Of a DNA stretch of 5,714 nt, positions 1 through 5,714 are shown in pieces. The stretch's first letter is position 1. The number at the start of each line of letters is the position of its first letter. The translations under genes were made by a program, and so were the position numbers. Under the pieces are notes generated by a model that made no database searches, was not told the origin of the DNA, and saw nothing but the letters and a program-made list of their open reading frames with translations. Source of the stretch: JBDSYA01 sp039925865 (lineage in GTDB: Bacteria > Bacteroidota > Ignavibacteria > Tepidaquicellales > Tepidaquicellaceae); NCBI GenBank assembly GCA_039925865.1, contig JBDSYA010000322.1:1-5714 (forward strand), written 5' to 3'.

Positions 1-391
1 TTCCAAAAACTTCGACATCTTTATTTTTAAATATTGAAACATCACCAAACTCTTCAAATTTATTTGAGAAGATAGCACAAGAAAAACTATTCTTAGGGAA
101 TTTTTTTTCAAAGTTAAGATAAATTACTTTGTCACTCAAATAAATATCAGCTACAAAACCTTTGATGGTCAGAGAATCTCCGACATGAGCTTTTACTTCC
201 TTTGCAGTTATTATCTGCAGAGTACTGTTGTCTAAATTTCTTTTATTTTCAGCTGTATTAGTCTCCGATACATTATTCTTTTTTTCCTTTTGATCACTTT
301 TAATTAATCCGATCTCCGACGTTTTTTCTTCTTTGTTGCAGCTTGTAAATAACGCACAACATAAAAATATAATCGTTACATGCAACTTCAT
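1..391 (-). CDS. Lipoprotein with OB-fold-like domain (3' end outside window)
   Basis: Reading the minus strand from ATG at 391 gives an open frame of 130 codons that runs off the left edge. The first 17 residues form a lipoprotein signal peptide (MKLHVTIIFLCCALFTS) followed by Cys18, the probable lipidated residue. The -3 position is Phe, so the lipobox is imperfect but acceptable for this lineage. Residues 19-60 are a charged Lys/Glu/Asn-rich linker with no predicted fold. From about residue 62 the pattern AKEVKAHVGDSLTIKGFVAD, then a hydrophobic strand, YLNFEKKFP and FSCAIF, then KNKDVEVFG, resembles small OB-fold domains of exported proteins, sometimes found next to nuclease domains. Ligand and role are unknown. 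The residues after Cys18 are NKEE, acidic and Lys-containing. It follows the TPR gene by 90 bp on the same strand, so co-transcription is possible but unproven. The start is chosen because it is the ATG directly before the signal peptide. Confidence 0.85.
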   Translation of the reverse strand, partial: MKLHVTIIFLCCALFTSCNKEEKTSEIGLIKSDQKEKKNNVSETNTAENKRNLDNSTLQIITAKEVKAHVGDSLTIKGFVADIYLSDKVIYLNFEKKFPKNSFSCAIFSNKFEEFGDVSIFKNKDVEVFG

Positions 392-481
392 AATAAATTA
401 GTTTTTATTGATTAGCATTGAGCGTAAGCTGTTCAATATTTTTTTACCGGCTGACAAAAAGGAAAATTTTATTTCTAAAAA

Positions 482-1222
482 TTATTTTGTGCCGGCTTTG
501 TTCTTTGCTTCAGTTAAGACAGCTGAGAAATCTTTTTCAAATGACGGATTCAACCTTATCGCCATTTCCAGATCTGAAACGGCATCGCCATATTGTTTAA
601 TTTGATAATATGCGAGACCCCTTGCTGAATATGCCGCGGCTTTGTCATTTACATTTTCAATATAGGTGGTAAGATCTCGTATCGCATCATTATAATTTCC
701 CATTGATGCCAATACTTCCCCTCTGTAATAGTAGGCTTCAATTAAACCCGGAGCAACTGTAAGAGTCATGTTAAAATCAGAGACGGCCATTGCGTAGTCA
801 TTTTGATTTTTATAAACCAGTCCGCGGTTCAGGTATGCATTTCCGTAATCAGGATCTATATTGATAGCCGAAGTGAAATCGGAAATTGCATCAGTATACA
901 ATTGTAAGGATGTATCGATAAGGCCCCTAATATTGTAGGCTTCTTTGTAATTCGGATTATTGCTGATAGCAGTGGTTGCATCACGCTGAGCATCTGCATA
1001 ATTTTGCAAAAAATAATAAGCAACGGCCCGGTTATAATTTCCGATTGCATTTTGAGGATCACTTTTAAGAAATTGTGTAAGTAGATTTACGGCATCATCA
1101 TAAGCCCTTGACTGAACGGCAACAATGCCTTCATTAAGATATTGTGACGGTTCCTGTTGAGAAAAAGATGTTGAAAAAATAATTGAGTATATAAATAAAA
1201 ATGGGATAAATTGTTTTTTCAT
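482..1222 (-). CDS. Exported TPR-repeat protein
   Basis: A 246-residue protein. Residues 1-21 are a Sec signal peptide (MKKQ, hydrophobic stretch, then SFS before QQ), so it is probably periplasmic. The mature part is almost entirely tetratricopeptide repeats, about six of them, at roughly 26-57, 60-91, 94-126, 128-160, 162-193 and 195-228. The TPR signature is plain: Gly/Ala at helix-A positions (NRAVAYY, NRGLVYKNQ, YRGEVLASMGN, ARGLAYYQIKQ), Tyr-x-Asp-Ala at the A/B turn (AYDDAV, NYADAQ, NYNDAI, QYGDAV), and Pro at the end of repeats (SDPQN, NNPNY, IDPDY, LNPSF). No catalytic domain is fused to it. TPR arrays are protein-binding scaffolds; the partner cannot be told from the sequence. The OB-fold lipoprotein lies 90 bp downstream and the transposase 112 bp upstream, all on the same strand. 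Confidence 0.93.
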   Translation of the reverse strand: MKKQFIPFLFIYSIIFSTSFSQQEPSQYLNEGIVAVQSRAYDDAVNLLTQFLKSDPQNAIGNYNRAVAYYFLQNYADAQRDATTAISNNPNYKEAYNIRGLIDTSLQLYTDAISDFTSAINIDPDYGNAYLNRGLVYKNQNDYAMAVSDFNMTLTVAPGLIEAYYYRGEVLASMGNYNDAIRDLTTYIENVNDKAAAYSARGLAYYQIKQYGDAVSDLEMAIRLNPSFEKDFSAVLTEAKNKAGTK

Positions 1223-1334
1223 AAATTTAAATTTTTATGTGTGCTGCCATAAACTATGTAAGACATAAAGCAGAATCAATATATATTCTTTGCTAAGATT
1301 TGAAAACTCATTTCTCCTGATACATATTGTATTG
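1223..1334 (-). promoter_or_regulatory. Gap upstream of TPR gene, weak promoter candidate
   Basis: This gap must hold the TPR promoter if the gene is not read through from the transposase. On the minus strand TTGATT (1283-1278) is followed after 17 bp by TAGTTT (1260-1255), which also resembles a degenerate Bacteroidota -7 box. The match to either consensus is poor. No Shine-Dalgarno sequence precedes the TPR start at suitable spacing; the last bases before it are AT-only (AAATTTAAATTT-type). The right part of the gap holds most of the bulged inverted repeat listed separately. Confidence 0.25.
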
Positions 1335-1340
1335 TCAGGA
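1315..1340. repeat. Bulged inverted repeat across the transposase stop codon
   Basis: On the plus strand the arms are TCCTGA (1315-1320) with TACA (1321-1324), a 3-base loop TAT, then TGTA (1328-1331), a 3-base bulge TTG, and TCAGGA (1335-1340). That makes ten base pairs with one asymmetric bulge. The arm 1335-1340 includes the transposase stop codon (TGA on minus). Read in the transposase direction it is followed by GAAATGAG, not a T-tract, so it is not a canonical intrinsic terminator. Imperfect, bulged hairpins are the form of substrate that Y1 transposases recognise, so it may be the element end or a REP-like site. That role is inferred from position and shape only. Confidence 0.5.
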
Positions 1341-1994
1341 AAAGTTGCTGTTAAGTGTTGACCATTTCCACAAAGAATTTTTATTTATCAGGCCGGCTTT
1401 ATGCGGATTATTAATCACATATTGGTTGATTCGGGCAAGTTCAAATTCATTCCTGACATAATGATCATAGCTTTCATGATGCCAAAAAGATCCTGCTTTT
1501 CCTAAAATTTTATTTGCTTCACGGGAAGTTGAACCTTTAATCAGTCTCAGAATATCGGCGATCAAATATTTTCTGGTTTTCCCTTTCAAATTCGATTCTG
1601 AAACTTTTAAATCCTTATGTGGATGCATCACAAGATGAAAATGATTATACAGTATTGAAAGAGAAATTAATTCGTATTTAACTTTATTAAAGCTGTGGAT
1701 TTTATTCCAAACTATTTCTGCAACATCATTATTTTTCAACCAAACCGGACCTGCAACCCGTGAATCAAGCAGATCATCATATTTTCCAAAATACTTTTTT
1801 TGCAGATTGTATATTTTTGTTTTCAAAAGTGGGGATTTAAAATGCAAAGAAGATGTTTCTTGTAATTCATATTCATAATTTTTCCTGAGTGTCGCTAATA
1901 AATTAACTGGTATAGAGTCAGCTAAGCGGCATGTAATAAAGATAGAAGTATTTGCAGGATGAATGTGAGGAAGGTTTCGGTTGTAATAGGTCAT
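1335..1994 (-). CDS. REP-associated (IS200-like) Y1/HUH transposase
   Basis: A 219-residue single-domain protein of the Y1 transposase superfamily, which cuts and rejoins single-stranded DNA through a 5'-phosphotyrosine. The HUH metal-binding motif is at His118-Phe-His120 in LYNHFHLVMHP. The probable catalytic tyrosine is Tyr176 in FWHHESYDHYVRNEFEL, the usual family context (FW..., Tyr-Asp-His, then Arg-Asn/Asp-Glu). The N-terminal strand IFITCRLADSIP matches the family's usual 'fvT.rl..s.P' opening, and the C-terminal INQYVINNPHKAGL with a following Trp (WKW) is also typical of RAYT-type members, as is the length. All key residues are present and there is no frameshift, so it is likely active or recently so. 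No accessory gene such as tnpB accompanies it. It sits alone between the receptor and the TPR gene on the same strand, with palindromes close to both ends. Confidence 0.93.
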   Translation of the reverse strand: MTYYNRNLPHIHPANTSIFITCRLADSIPVNLLATLRKNYEYELQETSSLHFKSPLLKTKIYNLQKKYFGKYDDLLDSRVAGPVWLKNNDVAEIVWNKIHSFNKVKYELISLSILYNHFHLVMHPHKDLKVSESNLKGKTRKYLIADILRLIKGSTSREANKILGKAGSFWHHESYDHYVRNEFELARINQYVINNPHKAGLINKNSLWKWSTLNSNFS

Positions 1995-2013
1995 AAGCTA
2001 TTGTACTTGTGAC

Positions 2014-2029
2014 ACAACATTAATGTTGT
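2014..2029. repeat. Perfect 16-bp palindrome upstream of transposase
   Basis: ACAACATTAATGTTGT is identical to its own reverse complement with no spacer. It ends 19 bp before the transposase start. As a loopless palindrome it suits a dimeric DNA-binding protein better than an RNA hairpin, though a hairpin with a 4-base loop is possible. It may be an operator, or part of the left end of the transposase element. Neither role is proven. Confidence 0.6.
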
Positions 2030-2041
2030 ATTACAGCGCTA

Positions 2042-2049
2042 CAAAACTA
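2042..2049 (-). promoter_or_regulatory. Candidate -7 box for transposase gene
   Basis: On the minus strand TAGTTTTG fits the Bacteroidota sigma-ABfr -7 consensus TAnnTTTG exactly, about 48 bp before the transposase start. No TTG-type -33 element stands at the expected distance upstream, and the lineage assignment is itself inferred, so the call is weak. If used, the transcript would begin just before the 2014-2029 palindrome and carry it in its leader. Confidence 0.25.
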
Positions 2050-2137
2050 ATCAGCTACACTTTACATTTCTATCCATATTCTATGTTAAGATAAAACTCT
2101 ACACCTTTTTAAATAAATATTTATTCATGTCTTTAAA

Positions 2138-4156
2138 TCAAAATTGAAAACTGAGCCCGATCACCGGAAGTATAGCCCAGTGATTATAACTTTGTATATT
2201 ATTGTTTAAATTATCCCAGTAATATTCATAAAGATTTTTTCGGTTCAAAAGATTCTGAACTTCAATATACGTTACCAGAGAAGCTTTGCTGAACTTAAAT
2301 ATTTTGTCGATCCTCAGATCAACTCTGAAATATTCAGGTTGTCTGTCCAGATCAAATCTGCTTTTATCGATCAAACCCCTTCGTAATATTTCAGAGTTGA
2401 ATTTATCAAATTGTGTATAAGGCCTGCCGCCTGCATATTTGACCCTCAGTCCGAATATCCAGTCATCTTTCAACTGATATCCGCCGATCAAAGCAAATTG
2501 TTTACCGTTATCAAAAGTAAGTCTTTGTGAAACGCCATTGGCTGAGGTGAATCGCGAAGTGGAAAGTGAGATATTCAGTGAACCGTAAAAGCCACTTACG
2601 TTTAATTTTTTGACAAATGAAATATCAATCCCCCTGTAATATCCTTTGCCGGCACTGATAGCTTCATCAAGAAAACTCGTCCCGAAATAAGTACCGTAAT
2701 TTATGTAGATTGAGTAAGGATCATAAGTGCTTGCCGGATAATCCGAATATTGCTTTGTAAATGCTTCGACACTCATCAAAAAATCATGAGCAAATAAATG
2801 ATCAAACCCTACAACAAATTGATCCGCACGAATGCTTTTGAGGTTCTTGTTTTTATCACTGCCTATTAAAATTATAAGCGAAGGAGTTTGATGATAAATT
2901 CCTGCTGAAGCGTTTATAACATTCTTTGGTGAAAGCTTGTAACTCAATCCTATTCTGGGTGAAAAGGTAGATTTGTTGTTTATGTATTCGAAATAATCGT
3001 AGCGTACTCCAGAATTAATTATTAGTTTATCGTTGAATAAACTATTATTCATATTTACACTTCCTGAAAATTTATAAGTACTAAACTCCCTGATAGAATA
3101 CAATCCGGGGTGAATATATCCGGTGTGCGTTGTGTAGTAACTTCCTCTAATTGTGTCAACTGCCGATATAATTTTACCATCGGCATTAAAATCGATGAAG
3201 GTTTTGGAAGAAATATTTTTTTTGATGCCAAGCCTTAAAATTAACTCGTCTTCCTTGATTTTAATATTGTAACGTGGAAAATTTTCAAACTTTGTATCAT
3301 ACAAAGCATTTGTTTTATTCTTATTAACAGCAACTGAAAGATTAAAAAAACCGTTACGAAGAATTCGTTCGTAACTTAAATTTCCCGAGAAAATTTTCAT
3401 ATCAGCCACCTGACTCCTGTACGAAGATCTTTCATTTGACGCTTTATCCGTTACATAAAATCCGATCAGATTTAATTTTTCTTTTTTACTCAGCTCATAA
3501 TTTATTTTCAGGTTAAAGTCCCAGTAGTTAGGTATCGGACTATCACCGAGCTGATCTTTTATGAGTTCAAAATAACTTCTCCTGATTGAAAACATGTATG
3601 AAGACTTTTTTGTAATTGGTCCTTCAAAAAATCCTCCGAAACCTGTTATCGAAAGATTTATATCCCTGATATGTTTCGTACGGCTTCCTTCTCTTAACCT
3701 TATGTCCATGATGCTTGAGATCCTGTCACCAAACTTTACAGGAAATCCGCCTTTATAAAAATCCACATCGTTCACAAGTTTCAGACTGATATAGCTTAAT
3801 ACTCCGCTGTTAGTTCCGGGAATTCCGAAATGATTCGGATTAGGAATTTCAACACCGTCAATGAGAGTCAGATTTTCTGAAGGCGAGCCGCCTCTGACGA
3901 TAAGATCATTGTAAAGATCATTGCCGATCGAAACTCCTGATACGCTTTGGAAAAATCTTATCACATCTTCTGTTGCTCCAGGTGCCCGACGTAGATCTGC
4001 ATAAGGTACATTTATAAAACTGACATTAACATCAGATTCTTTTTTGAAAAATTGAGATTCTACTTTGAGTGTGTCAGTTGAAAATTCTTTATCCTGACAA
4101 AAGGCAGCGTTGTATATAATGAATGTGATTAATATGATTGAGAATAATTTGTTCAA
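2138..4156 (-). CDS. TonB-dependent outer-membrane receptor
   Basis: A 672-residue TonB-dependent receptor for energised uptake of an unidentified ligand across the outer membrane. Residues 1-20 are a signal peptide ending AAFC before QDK. DTLKVES at 28-34 resembles a TonB box (compare DTLVVTA-type boxes). The plug domain covers about 45-160, with the hallmark segments NDLIVRGGSPSENLTLIDG (83-101), PNPNHFG (105-111) and YKGGFPVKFGDRISSIMDI (134-152). The rest is a 22-strand-type barrel of alternating strands, including VQNLLNRKNLY near the end, and the protein finishes at Phe, the usual barrel-assembly signal. There is no N-terminal carboxypeptidase-like or STN signalling domain, so control by an anti-sigma factor is unlikely. 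The start codon is TTG: the in-frame sequence upstream has no ATG before a TAA stop, and the next in-frame ATG would remove signal and plug. No SusD-like partner lies within the window. Confidence 0.93.
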   Translation of the reverse strand: MNKLFSIILITFIIYNAAFCQDKEFSTDTLKVESQFFKKESDVNVSFINVPYADLRRAPGATEDVIRFFQSVSGVSIGNDLYNDLIVRGGSPSENLTLIDGVEIPNPNHFGIPGTNSGVLSYISLKLVNDVDFYKGGFPVKFGDRISSIMDIRLREGSRTKHIRDINLSITGFGGFFEGPITKKSSYMFSIRRSYFELIKDQLGDSPIPNYWDFNLKINYELSKKEKLNLIGFYVTDKASNERSSYRSQVADMKIFSGNLSYERILRNGFFNLSVAVNKNKTNALYDTKFENFPRYNIKIKEDELILRLGIKKNISSKTFIDFNADGKIISAVDTIRGSYYTTHTGYIHPGLYSIREFSTYKFSGSVNMNNSLFNDKLIINSGVRYDYFEYINNKSTFSPRIGLSYKLSPKNVINASAGIYHQTPSLIILIGSDKNKNLKSIRADQFVVGFDHLFAHDFLMSVEAFTKQYSDYPASTYDPYSIYINYGTYFGTSFLDEAISAGKGYYRGIDISFVKKLNVSGFYGSLNISLSTSRFTSANGVSQRLTFDNGKQFALIGGYQLKDDWIFGLRVKYAGGRPYTQFDKFNSEILRRGLIDKSRFDLDRQPEYFRVDLRIDKIFKFSKASLVTYIEVQNLLNRKNLYEYYWDNLNNNIQSYNHWAILPVIGLSFQF

Positions 4157-4232
4157 TACGTCAGAAGAATTATAGTGTGAAAATATCCTAATATTTTATC
4201 TAAATTATAAAATAATATCCATTACAATTTAA
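4157..4232. promoter_or_regulatory. Divergent promoter region with AT-rich inverted repeat
   Basis: This 76-bp gap separates the divergent starts of the receptor (minus) and the lipoprotein (plus), so promoters for both genes should lie here. Near its centre TATTTTAT (4192-4199) and ATAAAATA (4207-4214) form a perfect 8-bp inverted repeat with a 7-bp spacer, which could be a shared operator. AATATCC also occurs twice as a direct repeat at 4182-4188 and 4214-4220. No clear -35/-10 or TAnnTTTG box can be named for either gene, and neither start has a Shine-Dalgarno sequence. In DNA this AT-rich such repeats may be chance. Confidence 0.45.
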
Positions 4233-5489
4233 ATGCTGTCATTAAGAGAAAACACTTTTAAAATATTTTTGATTATTGCATTGCTATGGCTTTCGGGATG
4301 TGATGATAATCCGATTAATAATGAAAATAAAATTACAGGTATCATATATGACTTCAAGGATTTACCTGTACCGGGAGTCACTGTAAATGTACAAAACCGG
4401 CAGCCCTATTACTTAACTCAGGCAGACGGGAAATTTACATTCGAAAATATTTCTGCTCCATATGATATAAAGATTGAAGATATTTATTTGTTCAAAAATT
4501 TAAACGCACAAAACATAAATTTAAAAACAATCTTCTCATCACCGATCCATTATAAATTAATATATTTAAAAATCCCTGATATTCTCAAATCAAGTCAAGC
4601 AGGGGTTTTCAAATTTTTAAGTAATGATCCGAATTATTCAGTGTATAAAAGGATTTATGCACCTGATACCGAATCGGATATCGTAATCGAATATCCCCTA
4701 AACGCCGCTTCGATTCAAGGAAAAATTATTTTTCTATCATACACATTTGATCAAAACGGTTTAATTAAATCTTATGAACATTACGGAGAAAAGAAATTAA
4801 CACTCTCAAACAATCTAATTGATACTGTTACATTTATCGAAAGCGAATTAGGATTTGATCCGCCTGAATGTGAGATTTCACTTAATGTTGAAAACAACGC
4901 ACCGGGCTTTTCCAATTCGATATTTTCAATTAGATTTAATGACTACCACTATGAACCAATTATGAGTTTAATGGATGTAAGCACTGATAAAAATAATAAC
5001 GTAATTAAATTTATACAGCCATCAATTTTGAATTATCCTTTTGACATTGAAATTCAAACCTCACAAAATTCGGGTAAGGGTAGTGGCAACCAAAATTTAA
5101 TGCATCTAAATGATTGCTCGAATGGATCCGTTATTTTCTCTGATCCGATGACTTTAGAATATCCGCAAAATAAACAATCAGGAATCAATAGAGAAACTAA
5201 TTTAATTTATGATTTGGGGTCATCAGATGGAGTTTATGAGATAACGTTGCAGGATTTATCAAACTTTTATATAAAAATTTATACTGATGAGAAGTCGGTT
5301 AATGTCGGGGATTTAATAGATAATGGATTTGGAATTTATTCATACGTTCAGGTATTGTGGAGAGTTGTGAAATTTTCAGGCTATAATTCGATTAATGAAT
5401 TTGTGGACGAGCCGGCTGGTGGAAAAAAAATTGACATGGAAATTAAACATTCAGAAGTGCGTATATTTTATACCGGTGATCTAAAATAA
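4233..5489 (+). CDS. Lipoprotein with carboxypeptidase-regulatory-like domain and unrecognised C-terminal region
   Basis: A 418-residue lipoprotein. Its signal peptide ends in LWLSGC with the lipidated Cys23, a textbook lipobox, followed by DDNP and an Asn-rich linker. Residues 33-82 form a carboxypeptidase-regulatory-like (transthyretin-like) beta domain: KITGIIYD, then LPVPGVTVNV, then the turn QADGKFTFENI and YDIKI. Residues 90-418 are not recognised. They are rich in beta-forming residues and contain two further cysteines (213, 295). The segment PQNKQSGINRETNLIYDLGSSDGVY (split by a turn near 320) recalls the start of Ig/FN3-like beta sandwiches, so one or two such domains are likely. No catalytic motif is seen. 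It is divergent from the TonB-dependent receptor and may be a surface or periplasmic partner of it, which is inference. ATG at 4233 directly precedes the signal peptide. Sampled GC is about 25-35%, well below the neighbouring dehydrogenase end. Confidence 0.88.
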   Translation: MLSLRENTFKIFLIIALLWLSGCDDNPINNENKITGIIYDFKDLPVPGVTVNVQNRQPYYLTQADGKFTFENISAPYDIKIEDIYLFKNLNAQNINLKTIFSSPIHYKLIYLKIPDILKSSQAGVFKFLSNDPNYSVYKRIYAPDTESDIVIEYPLNAASIQGKIIFLSYTFDQNGLIKSYEHYGEKKLTLSNNLIDTVTFIESELGFDPPECEISLNVENNAPGFSNSIFSIRFNDYHYEPIMSLMDVSTDKNNNVIKFIQPSILNYPFDIEIQTSQNSGKGSGNQNLMHLNDCSNGSVIFSDPMTLEYPQNKQSGINRETNLIYDLGSSDGVYEITLQDLSNFYIKIYTDEKSVNVGDLIDNGFGIYSYVQVLWRVVKFSGYNSINEFVDEPAGGKKIDMEIKHSEVRIFYTGDLK

Positions 5490-5491
5490 AT

Positions 5492-5520
5492 TTGCAGCTG
5501 AAATATAAATTCAGCTGCAA
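5492..5520. terminator. Hairpin terminator between convergent genes
   Basis: A perfect 11-bp stem, TTGCAGCTGAA (5492-5502) with TTCAGCTGCAA (5510-5520), closes a 7-base loop ATATAAA. It starts 3 bp after the lipoprotein stop and ends 12 bp before the dehydrogenase stop on the opposite strand. The sequence after it is TAATTTCTTA on plus and AATTTATTTTAG on minus, both moderately T-rich, so it probably serves as a bidirectional intrinsic terminator for both convergent genes. Confidence 0.85.
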
Positions 5521-5532
5521 TAATTTCTTACA

Positions 5533-5714
5533 TCAATAATTATCTATCTGTGCTCTCTGCAGCTTTCCTGAATAATCAATATATACAGCTTTCCATTCCG
5601 TATAAAAATCATACACTGTCCATCCGCCTTCCCTGTGCCCATTACCTGTCTGCTTCACTCCGCCGAAAGGCATGTGAGCTTCTGCTCCGATCGTTGCGCC
5701 GTTCACATAAGTAA
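5533..5714 (-). CDS. Aldehyde dehydrogenase, C-terminal end (5' part outside window)
   Basis: The last 59 codons of a gene entering from the right edge, ending in TGA at 5535-5533. The translation contains VNGATIGAEAHMPFGGVKQ and then TGNGHREGG, the conserved C-terminal block of NAD(P)-dependent aldehyde dehydrogenases (PFGG-x-K-x-x-G-x-G, followed by an acidic residue and Gly). It then continues YDFYTEWKAVYIDYSG and ends KLQRAQIDNY. These enzymes oxidise aldehydes to carboxylates in the cytoplasm. The catalytic Cys and Glu lie outside the window, so activity cannot be checked. The GNGHREGG block and the KLQRAQIDN tail suggest an ALDH7-like or amino-acid-semialdehyde class, but substrate cannot be assigned. 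Sampled GC of this end is about 47%, clearly above the adjacent lipoprotein gene. Confidence 0.92.
   Translation of the reverse strand, partial: TYVNGATIGAEAHMPFGGVKQTGNGHREGGWTVYDFYTEWKAVYIDYSGKLQRAQIDNY

Larger units (their letters stand above)
1995..2137. other. Gap between receptor and transposase
   Basis: This 143-bp non-coding stretch holds the 16-bp palindrome and the -7 candidate listed separately. It also has an AT-only 14-bp palindrome (AATAAATATTTATT, 2112-2125) shortly after the receptor stop, and three GTAG tetranucleotides on the minus strand (2102-2099, 2058-2055, 2042-2039). GTAG is the foot of many REP elements recognised by RAYTs, but no full REP hairpin directly follows any of these three. 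No small ORF or RNA gene was recognised. Confidence 0.4.

Noticed and set aside
408..605. Two overlapping plus-strand frames of 60-65 codons over the TPR gene end
   Set aside because: They lie opposite the TPR coding sequence and its downstream gap, have no recognisable domain, and one extends only because the antisense frame is open by chance.
856..1062. A 68-codon minus-strand frame inside the TPR gene
   Set aside because: It is a different frame of the same strand over a well-supported TPR coding region and shows no protein signature.
482..1222. Repeated DNA in the TPR gene as a direct repeat or CRISPR-like array
   Set aside because: The periodicity is at protein level (34 residues); the nucleotide repeats are degenerate and there are no conserved repeats with spacers.
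1280..1313. Tiny minus-strand ORF after GGAG near 1318-1315, ending before the TPR gene
   Set aside because: Only 11 codons, GGAG is two bases from the ATG (too close), and the purine run is part of the inverted repeat.
2112..2125. AT-only palindrome AATAAATATTTATT as a receptor terminator
   Set aside because: Contains no G/C pairs and is not followed by a T-tract on the minus strand; such palindromes are expected in DNA this AT-rich.
1335..4156. Transposase plus receptor as a composite mobile or defence system
   Set aside because: No second transposase, no shared terminal repeats spanning both genes, and no defence domain; the receptor is an ordinary envelope gene.

Overview
The window is AT-rich, with short intergenic gaps, TonB-dependent outer-membrane machinery, lipoproteins, and starts without clear Shine-Dalgarno sequences. 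This fits a Gram-negative bacterium of the Bacteroidota/Chlorobi/Ignavibacteria lineage. That placement is inferred from gene style; no rRNA or other phylogenetic marker is present.

Layout from left to right. Minus strand, 1-391: N-terminal part of a lipoprotein with an OB-fold-like domain, cut by the window edge. Minus strand, 482-1222: an exported protein made of about six TPR repeats. Minus strand, 1335-1994: a complete Y1 (HUH) transposase of the REP-associated / IS200-like type, with a bulged inverted repeat across its stop codon and a perfect 16-bp palindrome just upstream of its start. Minus strand, 2138-4156: a TonB-dependent receptor with plug and barrel, apparently starting at TTG. 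Plus strand, 4233-5489: a lipoprotein with an N-terminal carboxypeptidase-regulatory-like beta domain and a long unrecognised C-terminal part. It is transcribed divergently from the receptor across a 76-bp region that carries an AT-rich inverted repeat. A strong hairpin at 5492-5520 then separates it from the convergent C-terminal end of an aldehyde dehydrogenase (5533-5714, minus).

Most of the window deals with the cell envelope: a receptor, two lipoproteins and an exported TPR protein. The receptor and the divergent lipoprotein are the best candidates for a functional pair. The receptor lacks the N-terminal carboxypeptidase-like domain that many relatives carry, and the neighbour has such a domain on a lipid anchor; the pairing is inference. 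The transposase sits alone between same-strand genes and looks like a single-gene insertion or a resident RAYT. No CRISPR array, tRNA, rRNA, riboswitch or defence system was recognised. I do not see a convincing new multi-gene system. The transposase-associated palindromes and the receptor/lipoprotein pair are the items most worth a second look.
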